This document shows, piece by piece, positions 17,448 to 26,998 of a DNA stretch of 64,000 nucleotides. The stretch is from Rhodobacteraceae bacterium UBA6197 (GTDB lineage Bacteria > Pseudomonadota > Alphaproteobacteria > Rhodobacterales > Rhodobacteraceae). Made by a program: the position numbers and the translations under genes. Position 1 is the stretch's first letter; each line of letters starts with the position of its first letter. The stretch lies in NCBI GenBank assembly GCA_002422085.1, contig DISZ01000001.1, forward strand, positions 282,848-346,847. The letters are read 5' to 3'. Under the pieces are notes generated by a model that saw only the letters and a list, made by a program, of their open reading frames with translations, had not been told where the DNA came from and did not search any database.

Positions 17448-18992
17448 ATGATGAACACACCCCACGCCCCCCGCACGTCTGCCTCAGCCGGAGGCCCATC
17501 GCAGATGCCGCCCGACGATGCGGGCATGGCGTCCCTTCTCGACCATGACCTGCGCGCCGCCATTTCCGACATCATCGGTGGGCTGCGGCTGATTTCGCAC
17601 GCCGGTCTGGACGAGCCGACCCGCTTGCAACTGGAACGCGTCCGCGCGGCAAGCGAGGCCCTCGCGCGGCTCTTGTCGGATGGGTTGGAACTGGTCCCCG
17701 GGGGCGATGCCGCCCGTTGTGGCAGCAACCTGCAGATCGACCGTTTCCTCTATGATCTGGAAATGCGCTGGGCCGGGCGCGCGCGCGAAAAAGGGCTGAA
17801 TTTTCATATCGCCTTGGCGGCCGACGTGCCCAAGGTCGTCAGCGTCGATCACACCGCATTAGACCGGGTGCTGTCCAACATCCTTGCGAACGCCATCAAA
17901 TACACCGACTCTGGCGTGGTGCGCATGGTCGTCTCGACCGATGACACCGACCAGCTATGCTTTTCGATCCGCGATCAGGGTCCCGGGTTTTCGCCCGGCG
18001 CCCAGGCCCGGCTTTTTGAACGGGACGGTCATCCCGATGACGCCGAAAAGCCTGGTCATGGGGTGGGAATGTTCATCTCCAAGCAGTTGACCGGAAAACT
18101 GGGCGGTCAGATCTCGGTGCGCAACCTGCCGGATAGCGGTGCCGAGGTGCTTTTTGGTCTGCCGCTGACAGGCGCGCTTTACGAACCCGATGCCTCCGCG
18201 CGCGCAGCCTTGCCGAACCTGAACCGTCTCAAGGTGCTGGTCGCGGAGGACAGCGAGACCAATCAGGCCGTTATCGGCCACATGCTGACGCGAATGGGGG
18301 CGCAGGTCGAAACCGCCGCAGATGGCATCGCCGCGCTGGACTGGCTGGAGCGCGAGGATTTCGACCTCGCGTTGATCGACATCGAGATGCCGCGCCTGTC
18401 GGGGCTTGAGGTGATGCGCGCGTTGCGAGGACAAGCCCACCTGCGCCGAGACATGCCCGTCGTGGCCGTCACCGCCTATGTGCTGCGCGCCAATCGCGAC
18501 GCGATCTACGCTGCGGGCGCCGATGCGATTGTCGCCAAACCGCTGATCGACATCGAAACCTTTGGCGAGGCGATCTCGCATGCGCTGAGGCGCAGCACGG
18601 CCGAACCGGCGGCCTTTGCCGCGGCCGCCCAAGATGCGCTGGAACTGAATCACGCCACCTTCGATCGCCTGATGGAGATTGCCGGCCCCGAGGGCGCGCC
18701 AGAGCTTCTGGATCGGCTGATCATTGACCTTACACGGGTCGAGCGCGGCATTGTCGGTGCCACGGCCACCGCCGACACAAACGCGATCCGCGCCGAAACG
18801 CATGTACTGGTTGCCGTCGCCGGCGCGGTCGGGGCCGAGCGGCTTCAGGCCTTGGCAGAGGCGCTGAATGCGGCAGCCCACCAGCAGGACAAGGCCAGTA
18901 TCGCCACGACGGGGGCCGCGCTCCTGGGGCAGATCGACCGGCTGATCCACTATGCCCAGCAGGCCCTGATACGTCGGGGTCACCAGACATGA
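17448..18992 (+). CDS. Hybrid histidine kinase with receiver and HPt domains
   Basis: This 514-residue protein has no membrane segment or obvious sensor domain. Order: short N-terminal tail; HisKA-like helix with LLDHDLRAAI (His33); HATPase (N-box LSNILANAIKYT at about 142-153, G1 DQGPGF at 176-181, GHGVGMFI); receiver at about 261-380 with phospho-acceptor Asp311 and Lys364 in VAKP; C-terminal HPt with His452 in ETHVLVAVAGAVGA. A full His-Asp-His relay in one cytoplasmic protein suggests input from a partner or metabolite. Its end overlaps the start of the NtrC-type regulator by 4 bases (ATGA), so that regulator is the likely final phosphate acceptor. Confidence 0.88.
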   Translation: MMNTPHAPRTSASAGGPSQMPPDDAGMASLLDHDLRAAISDIIGGLRLISHAGLDEPTRLQLERVRAASEALARLLSDGLELVPGGDAARCGSNLQIDRFLYDLEMRWAGRAREKGLNFHIALAADVPKVVSVDHTALDRVLSNILANAIKYTDSGVVRMVVSTDDTDQLCFSIRDQGPGFSPGAQARLFERDGHPDDAEKPGHGVGMFISKQLTGKLGGQISVRNLPDSGAEVLFGLPLTGALYEPDASARAALPNLNRLKVLVAEDSETNQAVIGHMLTRMGAQVETAADGIAALDWLEREDFDLALIDIEMPRLSGLEVMRALRGQAHLRRDMPVVAVTAYVLRANRDAIYAAGADAIVAKPLIDIETFGEAISHALRRSTAEPAAFAAAAQDALELNHATFDRLMEIAGPEGAPELLDRLIIDLTRVERGIVGATATADTNAIRAETHVLVAVAGAVGAERLQALAEALNAAAHQQDKASIATTGAALLGQIDRLIHYAQQALIRRGHQT

Positions 18993-20359
18993 CCCAACCC
19001 GACCCGCCCCTGATCCTTTTGATTGAAGACACGCCAAGCCTGCGCGCGATTTACGAGGCCATGTTACGCAACGCGGGCTTTTCGGTCAAAACCGCCGGCA
19101 CGGCTGCCGAGGGGCGCGAGGCCTTTTTCGCCACCGGCGCGGGGATCGTGCTGCTGGATCTGCACCTGCCCGATGGCGACGGGCAGGATCTGATGGCCGA
19201 CATGCTCGAACATCGCGCCGAGACGGCAGTGATCGTCATCACGGCAGATACCTCGATCAGCCGCGCCGTGCAGGCGATGCGGGCCGGCGCACAGGATTTT
19301 CTGGTCAAACCCTTTGAGGAATCGCGCCTGCTGGGTGCCGTCAAGAATGCCCAGACCCGGCGGATCGTGCCCGACGCGGCCGGCGTGACCGCACCCATGG
19401 GGGAATTCATCGGCACCTCGACGCTGATGCGTGAGGTCTACAGCCGTATCCGCGCCGTCGCCCCCTCCATGGCGACGGTGTTCATTACCGGCGAAAGTGG
19501 CACTGGCAAGGAAATCTGCGCTCACGCCATCCATGATCTGTCACCGCGCGCCAAAGCCCCTTTCATCGCGCTGGATTGCGGCGCGCTAAGCCCCGATCAG
19601 ATGGATTCGGCGGTGTTCGGGCATTTGCGCGGCGCCTTCGTCGGCGCCTTGACCGACAAGATCGGTGCCGCCGCCCAGGCCGATGGCGGCACATTGTTTC
19701 TGGACGAAATTTGCGAACTGGACCTCAATCTTCAGACCAAGCTGCTGCGTTTCCTGCAAAGCTCGGAAGTTCAGCCGATGGGCGCGCCGCAACCGCACAA
19801 GGTCAATGTCCGCATCATCTGCGCAACCAGCCGCAACCCGCTGGACGCAATCCGAAAAGGCCAGGTGCGCGAGGACCTCTATTACCGGCTGCACGTGGTT
19901 CCGATCCACATGCCGTCGCTGCGCGAACGCAGCGACGACATCATCGACATGGCTGAAATCTTGCTGAACCATCTGGCGCGCGAAGAGAACCGCAAGTTCT
20001 GCGGCATCGCACCTCGCGTGGCCGCCGCATTGACCAGTTATCCGTGGCCGGGAAATGTGCGCGAACTGATGAATGTGCTGCGCTCGGTCGTGGTGATGAA
20101 CGAGGGGCCGGTCATAACCTTTCCGATGCTGCCCGCCGATTTGCGCAACTACCGCCCGGAAATGATCAGCGCGCTGCCCACCAGGGTCCATGACGTGATG
20201 GCCGGGCATACGCTTGCGCAGATCGAGCGGTTGGCGATCGAAATGTCGTTGCGCCGCCACGACGGTTCGGTGCCACGCGCGGCGCGCGAACTGGATGTGG
20301 CGCCCTCGACGATTTACCGCAAGCTGAACGAATGGGCCGACGACAAGAGCGATCCCTGA
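18989..20359 (+). CDS. NtrC-family response regulator with altered GAFTGA loop
   Basis: This 456-residue protein has a receiver at 8-120 (Asp57, Lys107), an AAA+ domain at about 140-370 (Walker A GESGTGKE at 168-175, Walker B GGTLFLDE at 233-240, arginine-finger region REDLYYRL), and a C-terminal Fis-type helix-turn-helix (GSVPRAARELDVAPSTIYRKL). The sigma-54 contact loop reads GAFVGA at 215-220 instead of GAFTGA. That Thr is normally essential for sigma-54 remodelling, so this regulator may act without sigma-54 or in an unusual way. Layout resembles LuxO. It overlaps the hybrid kinase gene and ends 2 bases from the convergent nadK gene. Confidence 0.9.
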   Translation: MTQPDPPLILLIEDTPSLRAIYEAMLRNAGFSVKTAGTAAEGREAFFATGAGIVLLDLHLPDGDGQDLMADMLEHRAETAVIVITADTSISRAVQAMRAGAQDFLVKPFEESRLLGAVKNAQTRRIVPDAAGVTAPMGEFIGTSTLMREVYSRIRAVAPSMATVFITGESGTGKEICAHAIHDLSPRAKAPFIALDCGALSPDQMDSAVFGHLRGAFVGALTDKIGAAAQADGGTLFLDEICELDLNLQTKLLRFLQSSEVQPMGAPQPHKVNVRIICATSRNPLDAIRKGQVREDLYYRLHVVPIHMPSLRERSDDIIDMAEILLNHLAREENRKFCGIAPRVAAALTSYPWPGNVRELMNVLRSVVVMNEGPVITFPMLPADLRNYRPEMISALPTRVHDVMAGHTLAQIERLAIEMSLRRHDGSVPRAARELDVAPSTIYRKLNEWADDKSDP

Positions 20360-20361
20360 GA

Positions 20362-21123
20362 TCAGGCGAATTGTTCGCGCATCAGCCGTTCTTCAAGCCC
20401 GTGACCGGGGTCGAACAGGATCTTGTGGGAAACGCGGGGCTCGGACCGGATTTCAACCCAAAGCACGGGTTTCACCGATCGGCTGTCGGCATCGGCCATC
20501 ACCGGACGTTTTTCAGGCTCCAGCACGTCAAAGCGCACCACCGCCGAGCGCGGCAGGATCGCGCCTTGCCAACGGCGCGGGCGAAAGGCGGCAATGGCCG
20601 TCAGCGCCAGCACATCCGAGCCGATCGGCAAGATCGGCCCATGTGCAGAATAGTTGTAGGCGGTGGACCCGGCCGGCGTGGACAAAAGCGCGCCATCGCA
20701 GGCCAGCTCTTCCATCCGCACCCGGCCATTGACCGAGATCCTCAGCTTGGCCGCCTGCGGCCCGGCGCGCAGCAGGCTGACCTCGTTGATCGCAAGGGCC
20801 TCGTGCAGCATGCCGTCGGCGGTCAGGGCGCGCATCGCCAGCGGGTTGATGACCGCCACTTCGGCGGCGGCCAGCCGTTCGGGCAGACCCACCTCGCCAT
20901 AATCATTCATCAAGAACCCGATCGTGCCGCAATTCATCCCGTAAACCGGCAGATCCGTGGCCTCATTGAGCGTTTGCAACATGAACCCGTCGCCGCCCAG
21001 CGCAACGATCACCTCGGCGGCAGGGCGTGGCACCTGACCATGGCGGCTGACCAGTTTGGTCAATGCCGTTTGCGCCTCTTGGCTGTTTGAGGCGACAAAA
21101 TGGATATTCAAAGGCTTGCTCAC
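20362..21123 (-). CDS. nadK: NAD kinase
   Basis: This 253-residue protein phosphorylates NAD+ to NADP+. The family motif GGDGFMLQTL (catalytic Asp), the NE motif in AINEVSLLR and the region STPAGSTAYNYSAHGPILP are intact. Start is a GTG at 21123. It is convergent with the sigma-54-type regulator (2-bp gap, no terminator between) and divergent from glyA. Length is slightly shorter than the E. coli enzyme, as usual in alphaproteobacteria. Confidence 0.94.
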   Translation of the reverse strand: MSKPLNIHFVASNSQEAQTALTKLVSRHGQVPRPAAEVIVALGGDGFMLQTLNEATDLPVYGMNCGTIGFLMNDYGEVGLPERLAAAEVAVINPLAMRALTADGMLHEALAINEVSLLRAGPQAAKLRISVNGRVRMEELACDGALLSTPAGSTAYNYSAHGPILPIGSDVLALTAIAAFRPRRWQGAILPRSAVVRFDVLEPEKRPVMADADSRSVKPVLWVEIRSEPRVSHKILFDPGHGLEERLMREQFA

Positions 21124-21289
21124 ACCGGCGTCCTCCGCTTCATCTCAAGGTGTGACAAGCACCAAACGGAAACACAAGCGACAAACCCCGTGCGCTTTGC
21201 CGCGGCAATTCGCCATTTCGTCGTTTTGTGCGCTTTTCGCTTTGGGAATTCTGCGATAAACGGCCTCAAACCCCTTGCAGGAGATGCCC

Positions 21290-22582
21290 ATGACCTCGCA
21301 GCGTGATGCCGGATTTTTCACCGAACCCCTTGCCACCCGCGACCCCGAGCTTTTCGGCGCGATCCGCGACGAACTTGGCCGCCAGCGCGACGAGATCGAG
21401 CTGATCGCCTCGGAAAACATCGTCTCGCGCGCCGTGATGGAGGCGCAGGGCTCGGTAATGACCAACAAATACGCCGAGGGCTATCCCGGCAAGCGCTACT
21501 ATGGCGGCTGCCAGTTTGTGGATGTGGCCGAGAATCTGGCGATCGAGCGCGCGAAAGAGCTGTTCGGCTGCGCCTTCGCCAATGTTCAACCGAACTCGGG
21601 GTCGCAGGCAAACCAGGGCGTGTTCAATGCGCTTTTGCGGCCCGGCGACACGATTCTGGGGATGAACCTCGCCTCGGGCGGGCACCTGACCCATGGCGCC
21701 GCCCCGAACCAGTCGGGCAAATGGTTCAACGCCGTGCAATACGGTGTGCGCCAGCAGGACAACCTGATCGACTATGATGAACTCGAACGCCTCGCGGTGG
21801 AAAACCAGCCCAAGCTGATCATCGCGGGTGGTTCGGCCATTCCGCGCCAGATCGACTTTGCACGTTTTCGCGCCATTGCCGATCAGGTCGGCGCCCTGTT
21901 GATGGTCGACATGGCGCATTTTGCCGGGCTGGTCGCGGGGGGCGCGCATCCCTCGCCCTTCCCCTATGCCGATGTCGCCACCACCACCACCCACAAGACC
22001 CTGCGCGGCCCGCGCGGCGGCATGATCCTGACCAATAGCGAAGAGATCGCCAAAAAGGTCAACTCGGCCATTTTCCCGGGTATTCAGGGCGGCCCGCTGA
22101 TGCATGTGATCGCCGCCAAGGCCGTCGCCTTTGGCGAGGCGCTGCGCCCCGAGTTCAAGGTCTATGCGCGTCAGGTCATCGCCAATGCGCAGGCGCTGGC
22201 GGACGAGCTGATGAAGGGCGGGCTTGATATCGTCACCGGCGGCACCGACACCCATGTGATGCTGGTCGATCTGCGCCCGAAATCGGTCAAGGGCAATGCC
22301 ACCGAAAAGGCCCTGGGCCGCGCCCATATCACCTGCAACAAGAACGGCATCCCGTTCGATCCGGAAAAACCGACCGTCACCTCGGGCGTGCGTCTTGGCA
22401 CACCGGCGGGCACCACGCGCGGTTTTTCTGAGGCCGAGTTCCGCCAGATCGGTCGTTGGATCGTCGAAGTCGTCGACGGTCTGGCCGCCAACGGTGAAGA
22501 CGGCAACGCCGAGGTCGAGGCCGCGGTGAAAGCCAAGGTCGAGGCGCTTTGCGCCAAGTTCCCGATCTACCCGGCGTTGTAA
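21290..22582 (+). CDS. glyA: Serine hydroxymethyltransferase
   Basis: This 430-residue PLP enzyme interconverts serine plus tetrahydrofolate with glycine plus methylene-tetrahydrofolate. The PLP lysine motif TTTTHKTLRGPRGG, N-terminal ELIASENIVS and YAEGYPGKRYYGG are intact. The ATG at 21290 is chosen because AGGAGA lies 6 bases upstream; in-frame starts at 21275 and 21284 would overlap that site. The 166-bp leader shows no riboswitch I recognise. Confidence 0.96.
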   Translation: MTSQRDAGFFTEPLATRDPELFGAIRDELGRQRDEIELIASENIVSRAVMEAQGSVMTNKYAEGYPGKRYYGGCQFVDVAENLAIERAKELFGCAFANVQPNSGSQANQGVFNALLRPGDTILGMNLASGGHLTHGAAPNQSGKWFNAVQYGVRQQDNLIDYDELERLAVENQPKLIIAGGSAIPRQIDFARFRAIADQVGALLMVDMAHFAGLVAGGAHPSPFPYADVATTTTHKTLRGPRGGMILTNSEEIAKKVNSAIFPGIQGGPLMHVIAAKAVAFGEALRPEFKVYARQVIANAQALADELMKGGLDIVTGGTDTHVMLVDLRPKSVKGNATEKALGRAHITCNKNGIPFDPEKPTVTSGVRLGTPAGTTRGFSEAEFRQIGRWIVEVVDGLAANGEDGNAEVEAAVKAKVEALCAKFPIYPAL

Positions 22583-22737
22583 TCGGCGCAAGACCACACG
22601 TGCCAGCGCCAGGTTGAACACCGGCGCTGGTGCGACGATTGAAAGACTGGATGCCAGCGCCCGGCTGAAAACGCCCGGTAGGCCCATGTGTCGCCCCGGG
22701 TCGCCCTGTCCCGTCACGCTGCCCTGTCGCGCGGCCG

Positions 22738-23109
22738 CTACAAGGTGCCGCGCCGGACCATGAACCCGATCACCGCCGCCGCCGTGATGACCAGAACAAA
22801 GGCAATCGACGCCGCCACCGAACGCAGCATCGACCAGCGCCGCGCCCCGAGGCCGAGCGGCTGCAAGTAGCGCACCGCAATGTCGTAGGCCGCCGCGATC
22901 CGCTCCATATCGGCCTGACGGGCGATCTTGGGGGCGGCTGCCATGGCCTCGATCTCGGCAAGGTAGCTGACAGCGCGGCGCACCTTGCGCGGCAACGCGC
23001 GACCCCGCGCCCCAAGCTTCTTGTGCAAGCCTCGGCCCTTGGCGCCCAAGCGCTCTTCCATCAACTGAGCCACGCGCTCGGTCATCTGATGTATCGCGGT
23101 AAGGTTCAT
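22738..23109 (-). CDS. Small protein with one C-terminal membrane segment
   Basis: This 123-residue protein is not recognised. Residues 1-85 are basic and helical in character (many Arg, Lys and Ala), and residues about 97-118 (SVAASIAFVLVITAAAVIGFM) form a single membrane helix with a short Arg tail, suggesting a tail-anchored protein facing the cytoplasm. ATG 23109 follows AGGAG. It diverges from the hydrolase gene and points toward glyA. Confidence 0.7.
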   Translation of the reverse strand: MNLTAIHQMTERVAQLMEERLGAKGRGLHKKLGARGRALPRKVRRAVSYLAEIEAMAAAPKIARQADMERIAAAYDIAVRYLQPLGLGARRWSMLRSVAASIAFVLVITAAAVIGFMVRRGTL

Positions 23110-23200
23110 GCCGGCTCCTGCTTTTGCGCGACCCTAGCGTGCGAAATGCAACGGTGCAACGGCACTGGCATGGCGCGCGGCGCTGCGCTATTTTGCCGCC

Positions 23201-23986
23201 ATGTTGAACACACAGACTCATGGCGCGCCCGGCGCGCACCCGCCCTTGCTGATCGTGCCGGGCCTGTTCGGATCGGCCCGCAACTGGGGCGTGATCGCCC
23301 GGCGTCTGGCCGAAGACCGTCTGGTCATCGCCGTTGACATGCGCAACCACGGCGACAGCAAATGGGACGACGCCCATGGCTACGAGGATATGGCCGACGA
23401 TCTGGTGCGCCTGATCCTCGCACAGGGCGGTCGCGCCGATGTGCTGGGTCATTCGATGGGCGGCAAGGCGGCGATGCAGCTTGCGCTGACCCATGGCGAC
23501 CGGGTGAACCGGCTGATCGTGGCCGATATCGCCCCGGTCGCCTATGGTCACAGCCAGAACCATCTGGTCGATGCCATGCAGGCGCTGGATCTGGCCGGCG
23601 TCACTCTGCGCTCCGAGGCCGACCGCCGCCTGGCAGTCGCTATCCCCGACGACGGCGTGCGCGCCTTTTTGCTGCAATCACTGGATCTGAAATCCAGCCC
23701 GCCACGCTGGAAACTGAACCTTGAGGTGCTGCGCGCCGAGATGGACCGCATCATCGGCTGGCCGAACACACCCGGCCGCTTTGACGGACCGACCCTGTTC
23801 GTGTCCGGGGCCCGCTCGGACTATATCCTGCCCCGGCACCACGCGGCGATCATGGCGCAATTTCCCGCCGCGCGCTTTGCTGAAATAGAAGGCGCGGGCC
23901 ACTGGCTACATGCCGAGCGCCCGCGCGAATTCGAAGCCGTCTTGCAAGATTTCCTCAGTCCAGAGGGCGCTTCATCCGCACCATGA
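23201..23986 (+). CDS. Alpha/beta-fold hydrolase, YbfF-like esterase
   Basis: This 261-residue protein has the oxyanion region VPGLFGSARNWG, DMRNHGDS, nucleophile elbow GHSMGGK (Ser), acid-region FVSGARSDYI and the C-terminal His in EGAGHWLHAE, a complete catalytic triad. The pattern matches the YbfF/ABHD11-like esterases. The true substrate is unknown. Its last 32 bases overlap the convergent cytochrome b561 gene. Confidence 0.88.
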   Translation: MLNTQTHGAPGAHPPLLIVPGLFGSARNWGVIARRLAEDRLVIAVDMRNHGDSKWDDAHGYEDMADDLVRLILAQGGRADVLGHSMGGKAAMQLALTHGDRVNRLIVADIAPVAYGHSQNHLVDAMQALDLAGVTLRSEADRRLAVAIPDDGVRAFLLQSLDLKSSPPRWKLNLEVLRAEMDRIIGWPNTPGRFDGPTLFVSGARSDYILPRHHAAIMAQFPAARFAEIEGAGHWLHAERPREFEAVLQDFLSPEGASSAP

Positions 23987-24446
23987 GGTTCGTTTTCAGG
24001 ACGAACTGATGATAGAGCGCGCCCACCACATGTAGACCCACAAGAATCATCAAGAGCGTTGTCATCACCTCATGCGTTTCAGCTGCGGCCCGGATGTTGC
24101 CGAACCAGGCCAGACCGCCTGACACGACCAGCGCGATAATCAGCATGTAAAGCAAACCGTGCGTCGCCTGCGCCACCATTTGCAACGACGCCGATTCATT
24201 TTCGGGCGGCAGAGGGGCGCCCCGGCGCGCCCGTATCGCAATACGCCACACCACCAGCGCCAGGATCAGGATGCCGCCAAAAACATGCTGCGCAACCAAG
24301 GGGTTGAACGCGATTTCTTCGCCTTTGACAAAGGCGCGCCACGCTGCCCCAACCGCGTCATTCAACACGAATTGCAGCAAGATCAGCACCGCGACAATCC
24401 AGTGAAGCCAGATCTGGGTGACGGAATAACCTTTGGGTTGAGCCAT
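23955..24446 (-). CDS. Cytochrome b561 family protein
   Basis: This 163-residue protein has four predicted membrane helices and heme-ligand His candidates in WLHWIVAVLI, QHVFGGILI, THGLLYMLI and GLHVVGALYHQF, the pattern of prokaryotic di-heme cytochrome b561. It transfers electrons from quinol to a periplasmic acceptor or to superoxide in characterised members. ATG 24446 follows GCGAGG and is preferred to the in-frame start at 24479. It overlaps the convergent hydrolase gene. Confidence 0.88.
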   Translation of the reverse strand: MAQPKGYSVTQIWLHWIVAVLILLQFVLNDAVGAAWRAFVKGEEIAFNPLVAQHVFGGILILALVVWRIAIRARRGAPLPPENESASLQMVAQATHGLLYMLIIALVVSGGLAWFGNIRAAAETHEVMTTLLMILVGLHVVGALYHQFVLKTNLMVRMKRPLD

Positions 24447-24529
24447 GTTACCTCGCAGGGATAGACAAAGACGGGGCACCGCGCCCCCTGATGGTAAAAC
24501 GCGGATACCCGTTGAATCCGTCGCGGAGA

Positions 24530-24715
24530 TCAGGCGTTTTCATTCAGTTGTTTGGCAACATACCACGCGATCGGCAAGGCCAGAATGAAGCCCGAGGCCG
24601 CGGCGTAAATCATCGACATGTTGTCAAAACGGTTCATGGTCAGGGCTGCGGTGATGAAAATACCGGCAAGAGTGGGGCCAGCCAGCGCGTAGATAATGCC
24701 GAAAAGACGGATCAT
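24530..24715 (-). CDS. 61-residue two-helix membrane protein
   Basis: This protein starts MIRLFGIIYALAGPTLAGIF at ATG 24715, after AAAGGAGG. Two hydrophobic segments (about 5-25 and 35-54) are separated by a short polar stretch. It resembles a small Rhodobacteraceae family that databases often label CTP synthetase; at this size it cannot be that enzyme. Function unknown. It stands upstream of cytochrome b561 on the same strand with an 83-bp gap. Confidence 0.75.
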   Translation of the reverse strand: MIRLFGIIYALAGPTLAGIFITAALTMNRFDNMSMIYAAASGFILALPIAWYVAKQLNENA

Positions 24716-24904
24716 GGGTGCCTCCTTTGGGCGCGTTTCATGCGCGACAGAATCACGTTTTTGGCCGCAAATCATTGATCTGGGTCAGTTAAACGTCGCA
24801 CTGCCCGGCGTCTGGGCTGCGGCATCGTGCCCCATGGGCCCGCGTCCGGCAGGACGCCATGGGCCACGCACGGCGGAAAAGATAGCGGGGCAGGCGAGCA
24901 GAGC

Positions 24905-26998
24905 TCAGACGGGGGTGCGTTTGCGTCCCCGCCCCTCAAGAACCCATGCCGCGACGCTCAGCGCCGCCGCAAGGACCAGCCAGGCCCAGGCCGGCAGTAG
25001 CGGTGCGATCTGAATATCGGTTGTCGCCGAGGCCGCGCGCGGGGTGATCCCGATCCAGCCGCGCCCCGAGGTGATCCGGTCATCGCGCAACCTGCGCACC
25101 GACGGCACCCCATCGGAAAGCCGCTGGAACGACCCGTTCGCCGCCACCACGGCCGCCGCCAAAGGTGCCTCATCGGCGATCGTCGCCTCAAATTCGCGCG
25201 GACTGGCCGGGCCCATCGCCACGACACGTTCCAGATCGCCCTGCACCAGCCGGTAAAGCCCGGCCTCGGGGGCAGTCCAACGCGCGGTAAACCGGCCCGG
25301 AGCGGTCTCGGTCAGTGGCACCGAAACCGTGCTGCCATCGGGGCCGGTCACGGCCACCGGCCCCGCCGTATCCGCCATCGTTCGCCGCACCAGCGTCAGC
25401 GTCAGACTGCCCGGTTCAAGATCGGCATAAAGCGCCTCTTCTTCCAGTTCGGGTTCCTTCATCGCCCAATGCGCGATCCGGCGCAGCAGTTCCAGCTGCG
25501 GCCCGCCGCCCTCATAACCCCGGTCCCAAAGCCAGGCCTGATCCGAGGCCAGCAGCGCCACCCGCCCCTCGCCCGCCCGATCCAGCACCAGCAAGGGCTT
25601 GCCCGCGACACTTTCCATCACCACCTGCCCCTTGGCCCCGCTCAGTTCCAGCTGCCGCAACCAGCGGCCCCAATGCGGGGCGGTCTCGTCCGGGCCGGGC
25701 GCACCCTCAAGCGCCGCCGTCACCGGATGCCGCGCGCCCTGTTTTGAGATGCGCGGCAGATAGGCACCCTCCAGCACCTTGCCGGTTGGCCGCGCCGGAA
25801 GGATTTCGCCCAAGCTGGTCTGATACAGGCTTTCTGCGGTGGCGAATTCCGGGCCAGCGGCGATCAGAACCGCCCCGCCTCGGGTCACATAGTCGCGAAT
25901 ATTGTCGAAATAGGCCGCCGGCAGGATGCCCCGTTCGCGGTAGCGGTCAAAGATGATCAGGTCGAATTCGTCAATCTTGTCAACGAACAGCTCTTGCGTC
26001 GGAAAAGCGATCAGCGACAGTTCTGCCACCGGCACCCCGTCTTGCTTTTCAGGCGGGCGCAGAATGGTGAAATGCACCAGATCCACCGCGCTGTCGGATT
26101 TCAGCAGGTTGCGCCAGGTCCGTTCGCCCGCGTGCGGCTCGCCCGAGACCAGAAGCACCCGCAGCCGGTCACGCACGCCGTTGATCTGCACCACCGCCGC
26201 GTTGTTGCGGTCGGTCAGCTCGCCCGCCACCGGGGCCAACGTCATTTGCACCACGTTCTGACCGCCATGGCCTAGCGTCAGCGGCAGTTCCAGATCTTCG
26301 TCCACCGGCACCTGATAGGTCGCGGCGGCTTCGCCATCGATGCTGATCGTCAGATCGGCCCGCGCTGCGGTATCGCGTGGCACGGCCCCCTGATCCTCGA
26401 TCCGCAGCCGAATGGAAATCGGCTCTCCGATAATGCCAAAAGCGGGGGCGGTCTGCACCAGCAGGCGGCGGTCCCAGTCGTCGGGCTGGCCGGTCAGCAG
26501 CACATGCAGCGGCGCCGGAAGATCGGGGGCAAGGGCGGCGTCATGCGCCTGCCCGTCACTGACCACGATCACCCCGGCGACCCTGGCTTGGGGCTCTTCG
26601 GCCAGGGCTTCGGACAGCGCGGTCGCGATCAGCGTGCCGGCGTTTTCCACCCCATCGCCAACCCGGATCAACCGTGTCTCGGTGCCCGGCAGGGCGGCCA
26701 GATCGGCCGCGATCGCATCCATCGCGCGGCGGGTCTGATCGGGCCGGCCCGGCAGGGCCTGACTGGCGCTTTGATCCTCGACCAGCAGCACGATATCGGA
26801 CAGCGGGGTCTTTTCCTCGCGCTGGACGGCGGGCTGCGCCACCGCCGCCAGCAGCACGACCGCCGCCAGCGCCCGCAATGCCCAACCGCGCAATCCGCGC
26901 CACAGCGCCACCGCCAGCAAGACCAGCGCCAGCGCCGCCCCGGCCCAGATCAGCGGCCACGGCAACAGCGGCGCAAAGATCACGCTCAGCCCGCTCAT
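24905..26998 (-). CDS. Large membrane protein of the MoxR/Bat-like operon (VWA/amidotransferase-like)
   Basis: This 697-residue protein has two N-terminal membrane segments (about 13-30 and 38-57), a von Willebrand A-like start (DIVLLVEDQSAS, GVIVVSDGQ), Ig-like regions, a class-I glutamine-amidotransferase-like fold region (RGGAVLIAAGPEF, lacking a catalytic Cys), and one C-terminal membrane helix at about 671-690. It is the last gene of the minus-strand operon, overlapping the DUF4159 gene by ATGA. In related operons the products form an envelope-associated, MoxR-dependent complex; the biochemical role here is unknown. Confidence 0.82.
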   Translation of the reverse strand: MSGLSVIFAPLLPWPLIWAGAALALVLLAVALWRGLRGWALRALAAVVLLAAVAQPAVQREEKTPLSDIVLLVEDQSASQALPGRPDQTRRAMDAIAADLAALPGTETRLIRVGDGVENAGTLIATALSEALAEEPQARVAGVIVVSDGQAHDAALAPDLPAPLHVLLTGQPDDWDRRLLVQTAPAFGIIGEPISIRLRIEDQGAVPRDTAARADLTISIDGEAAATYQVPVDEDLELPLTLGHGGQNVVQMTLAPVAGELTDRNNAAVVQINGVRDRLRVLLVSGEPHAGERTWRNLLKSDSAVDLVHFTILRPPEKQDGVPVAELSLIAFPTQELFVDKIDEFDLIIFDRYRERGILPAAYFDNIRDYVTRGGAVLIAAGPEFATAESLYQTSLGEILPARPTGKVLEGAYLPRISKQGARHPVTAALEGAPGPDETAPHWGRWLRQLELSGAKGQVVMESVAGKPLLVLDRAGEGRVALLASDQAWLWDRGYEGGGPQLELLRRIAHWAMKEPELEEEALYADLEPGSLTLTLVRRTMADTAGPVAVTGPDGSTVSVPLTETAPGRFTARWTAPEAGLYRLVQGDLERVVAMGPASPREFEATIADEAPLAAAVVAANGSFQRLSDGVPSVRRLRDDRITSGRGWIGITPRAASATTDIQIAPLLPAWAWLVLAAALSVAAWVLEGRGRKRTPV

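Noticed and set aside
15545..17728. 727-codon minus-strand frame opposite prpE
   Set aside because: Arg/His-rich noise opposite a clearly real gene; no recognised motif.
21124..21289. Possible riboswitch upstream of glyA
   Set aside because: I found no conserved glycine, SAM or THF riboswitch core or stable aptamer-like fold.
21266..23677. 803-codon minus-strand frame opposite glyA and neighbours
   Set aside because: Crosses several real genes on both strands and has no family features.
24530..24715. CTP synthetase label for the 61-residue protein
   Set aside because: Far too short and membrane-spanning; the label in related entries is a misannotation.
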